Source of the DNA: Heterobasidion occidentale | Lineage: Eukaryota; Basidiomycota; Agaricomycetes; Russulales; Bondarzewiaceae | Assembly (NCBI GenBank): GCA_039111635.1 | Contig: JBCAQO010000011.1 | Span: forward strand, 620,001 to 684,000 | Direction: 5' to 3' | DNA length: 64,000 nt | Shown: in pieces, positions 63,201-64,000 of the stretch | Layout of the letters: each line of letters begins with the position of its first letter | Position numbering within the stretch: the first letter of the stretch is position 1 | Position numbers and translations under genes: made by a program | Notes under the pieces: generated by a model | Seen by the model: the letters and a program-made list of their open reading frames with translations, nothing else | Databases searched by the model: none | Told to the model about the DNA's origin: nothing

Positions 63201-63894
63201 TCCCTCGCGTCTCCGTCAGAGGCAGAGTCTCCGCAGAGCAAAGCTCCGGAGATAGCTCGTGTTTTCCCGCCGGTTTACGATGTATCTGCACCCGCCGGCG
63301 TGTCTCCTACTCTTGTGCAGGGGCCTGCGGATTCTGTGATTCACGAGCCTGTGTCTGTGCGCGACGAGAAGCAGGTGAAGCAGGAGATCGACGAGCCTCG
63401 TGTTTCCCCCGACGTGCCTGGTGCCCGGGCCACCGCAGCGGCAGCCGTGCGCATTCCCACTGGACCTAGGAAGAAGAAGAAGAAGAAAGAGCCTATCGTC
63501 GAGGCAGAGCTGCCCCCCTCCCCCAATGCCAAGGCAACAGATGCATCCGAGAAGGCCGACAGGCCTCGCAGGGCCGCTCTGGAAGGTAAGTATGCCAACC
63601 CCACATCTCTCGCGTTCCGTCTGTCTCATTGTCATATCATACCTCACCCACGCCCGCGTCGCACCGCCTTGTTCAGAATACTGTGCGAAAGCGGGCATCT
63701 CGCCGCTGCGGTTCTGCGAGAGCGTCGCGAGCGACGAGGGGGGCGAGAAGCGGTACAAGCTGTGGGTGATCGTGGGGAACGAGCGGATGGAGCTCCCGAC
63801 GACGTTCGCGAGCGTCGTGGATGGGCACGAGAAACTGTCGAGGCAGATTTTGAAGAGGCTGGGGGGCGGGCCGAAAAAGGCGAAGGCGCCATAG
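60252..63894 (+). CDS. large hypothetical protein with recurrent dsRBD-like modules
   Basis: Starts MTESGSNRPIHSSSSTMLRR. Four segments share a pattern of beta strands then an Ala-rich helix: KCILTVTRPN...EAKGAAATIAVDMGAIDFI (about 60675-60815), SVRVYSVPTIYGTYTEAQGTC...EFVKYG (61125-61230), CLLRVEHPGGYKSFLVDPQF...TAACLLAIS (61557-61670), LKLTAEASGADVRRW...ADAKAAVLNVAFDNG (61908-62045). A weaker fifth, YKLWVIVGNERMELPTTF, is in the last exon (63755-63890). Between the fourth and fifth lies a long Pro/Tyr/Arg-rich disordered region, then an Ala-Ser repeat and a Lys cluster (GPRKKKKKKEP). The helix end resembles the AKxxAAxxAL part of a double-stranded RNA-binding domain, but the match is weak and no name is given. 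Introns near 61485-61548, 61831-61889, 63586-63676. A frame change near 61000 needs an unusually short intron (about 37 nt) or is a frameshift. Confidence 0.7.
63105..63150 (+). repeat. hexanucleotide microsatellite coding Ala-Ser
   Basis: About seven tandem TCTGCC/GCCTCT units in frame inside the large hypothetical gene, giving an (AS)n run. Length is likely to vary between strains. Confidence 0.85.
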
Positions 63895-64000
63895 CGCCTG
63901 CCGCGTGTTTGAACGAAACGGGGATTTTTTTGACTTGCTCTCTTGCTCTGCGAATTTTGTTGTCCTTGCACCACCTGCTCTGATGTCGTCGTGTACATGC
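63895..64000. other. 3' flank of the last gene
   Basis: Short non-coding end of the window. Confidence 0.5.

Overview
The window reads as nuclear DNA of a filamentous basidiomycete, most likely a wood- or litter-decaying agaricomycete. Genes are cut by many short GT-AG introns (about 45-70 nt), some exons are tiny, gene density is high on both strands, and several families are typical of Agaricomycetes: a copper radical oxidase with WSC domains, a priA/CPL1-type secreted Cys-rich protein, a polyporopepsin-like protease and a small lineage-specific coiled-coil protein. No organelle, viral or bacterial signature was seen. All calls come from reading the translations by eye; exon joins were deduced from frame and splice-site consensus.

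Layout. 1-1.27 kb: unassigned. 1.27-5.18 kb (+): secreted WSC-copper radical oxidase. 5.62-7.98 kb (-): FHA protein with a C-terminal tail anchor, resembling the SLMAP/Far9-10 subunit of STRIPAK. 8.25-9.65 kb (+): GPN-loop GTPase 1. 9.65-12.16 kb: no sound gene. 12.16-13.90 kb (+): the PSTAIRE cyclin-dependent kinase CDK1. 15.02-15.11 kb (+): intron-containing tRNA-Gly(CCC). 15.34-17.63 kb (+): nucleolar circularly permuted GTPase (NUG1/nucleostemin). 19.08-20.17 kb (-): secreted Cys-rich priA/CPL1-like protein. 20.17-23.57 kb: mostly empty, with one doubtful minus-strand gene. 23.57-24.35 kb (-) and 24.47-25.91 kb (+): EMC8/9 and ATG5, head to head over 121 bp. 26.56-27.89 kb (-): TMEM19/DUF92 membrane protein. 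28.32-29.59 kb (+): short-chain dehydrogenase. 29.77-30.38 kb (+): small coiled-coil protein. 30.88-32.58 kb (-): secreted aspartic protease.

33.16-42.81 kb is the accessory heart of the window: four complete epoxide hydrolase paralogues (one minus, three plus) plus the relic of a fifth, with two abutting MITE-like elements and a small tandem duplication between copies. 43.25-44.53 kb (+): sterol C4-methyl oxidase ERG25. 44.91-50.22 kb (-): two tandem GH43-like secreted glycosidases, the second with an apparent 1-bp frameshift. 50.72-52.70 kb (-): O-acetylhomoserine sulfhydrylase. 52.7-55.4 kb: non-coding, with two adjacent palindromes. 55.39-57.56 kb (+): monocarboxylate-type MFS transporter. 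57.94-59.49 kb (-): F-box protein. 60.25-63.89 kb (+): large unnamed protein with recurrent dsRBD-like modules.

Housekeeping genes (GPN1, CDK1, NUG1, EMC8, ATG5, ERG25, MET17) are interleaved with secreted or expanding families (oxidase, protease, Cys-rich protein, epoxide hydrolases, GH43). Nothing indicates one co-regulated pathway. The most notable system is the expanding and decaying epoxide hydrolase array, in which one copy has lost a predicted catalytic tyrosine.
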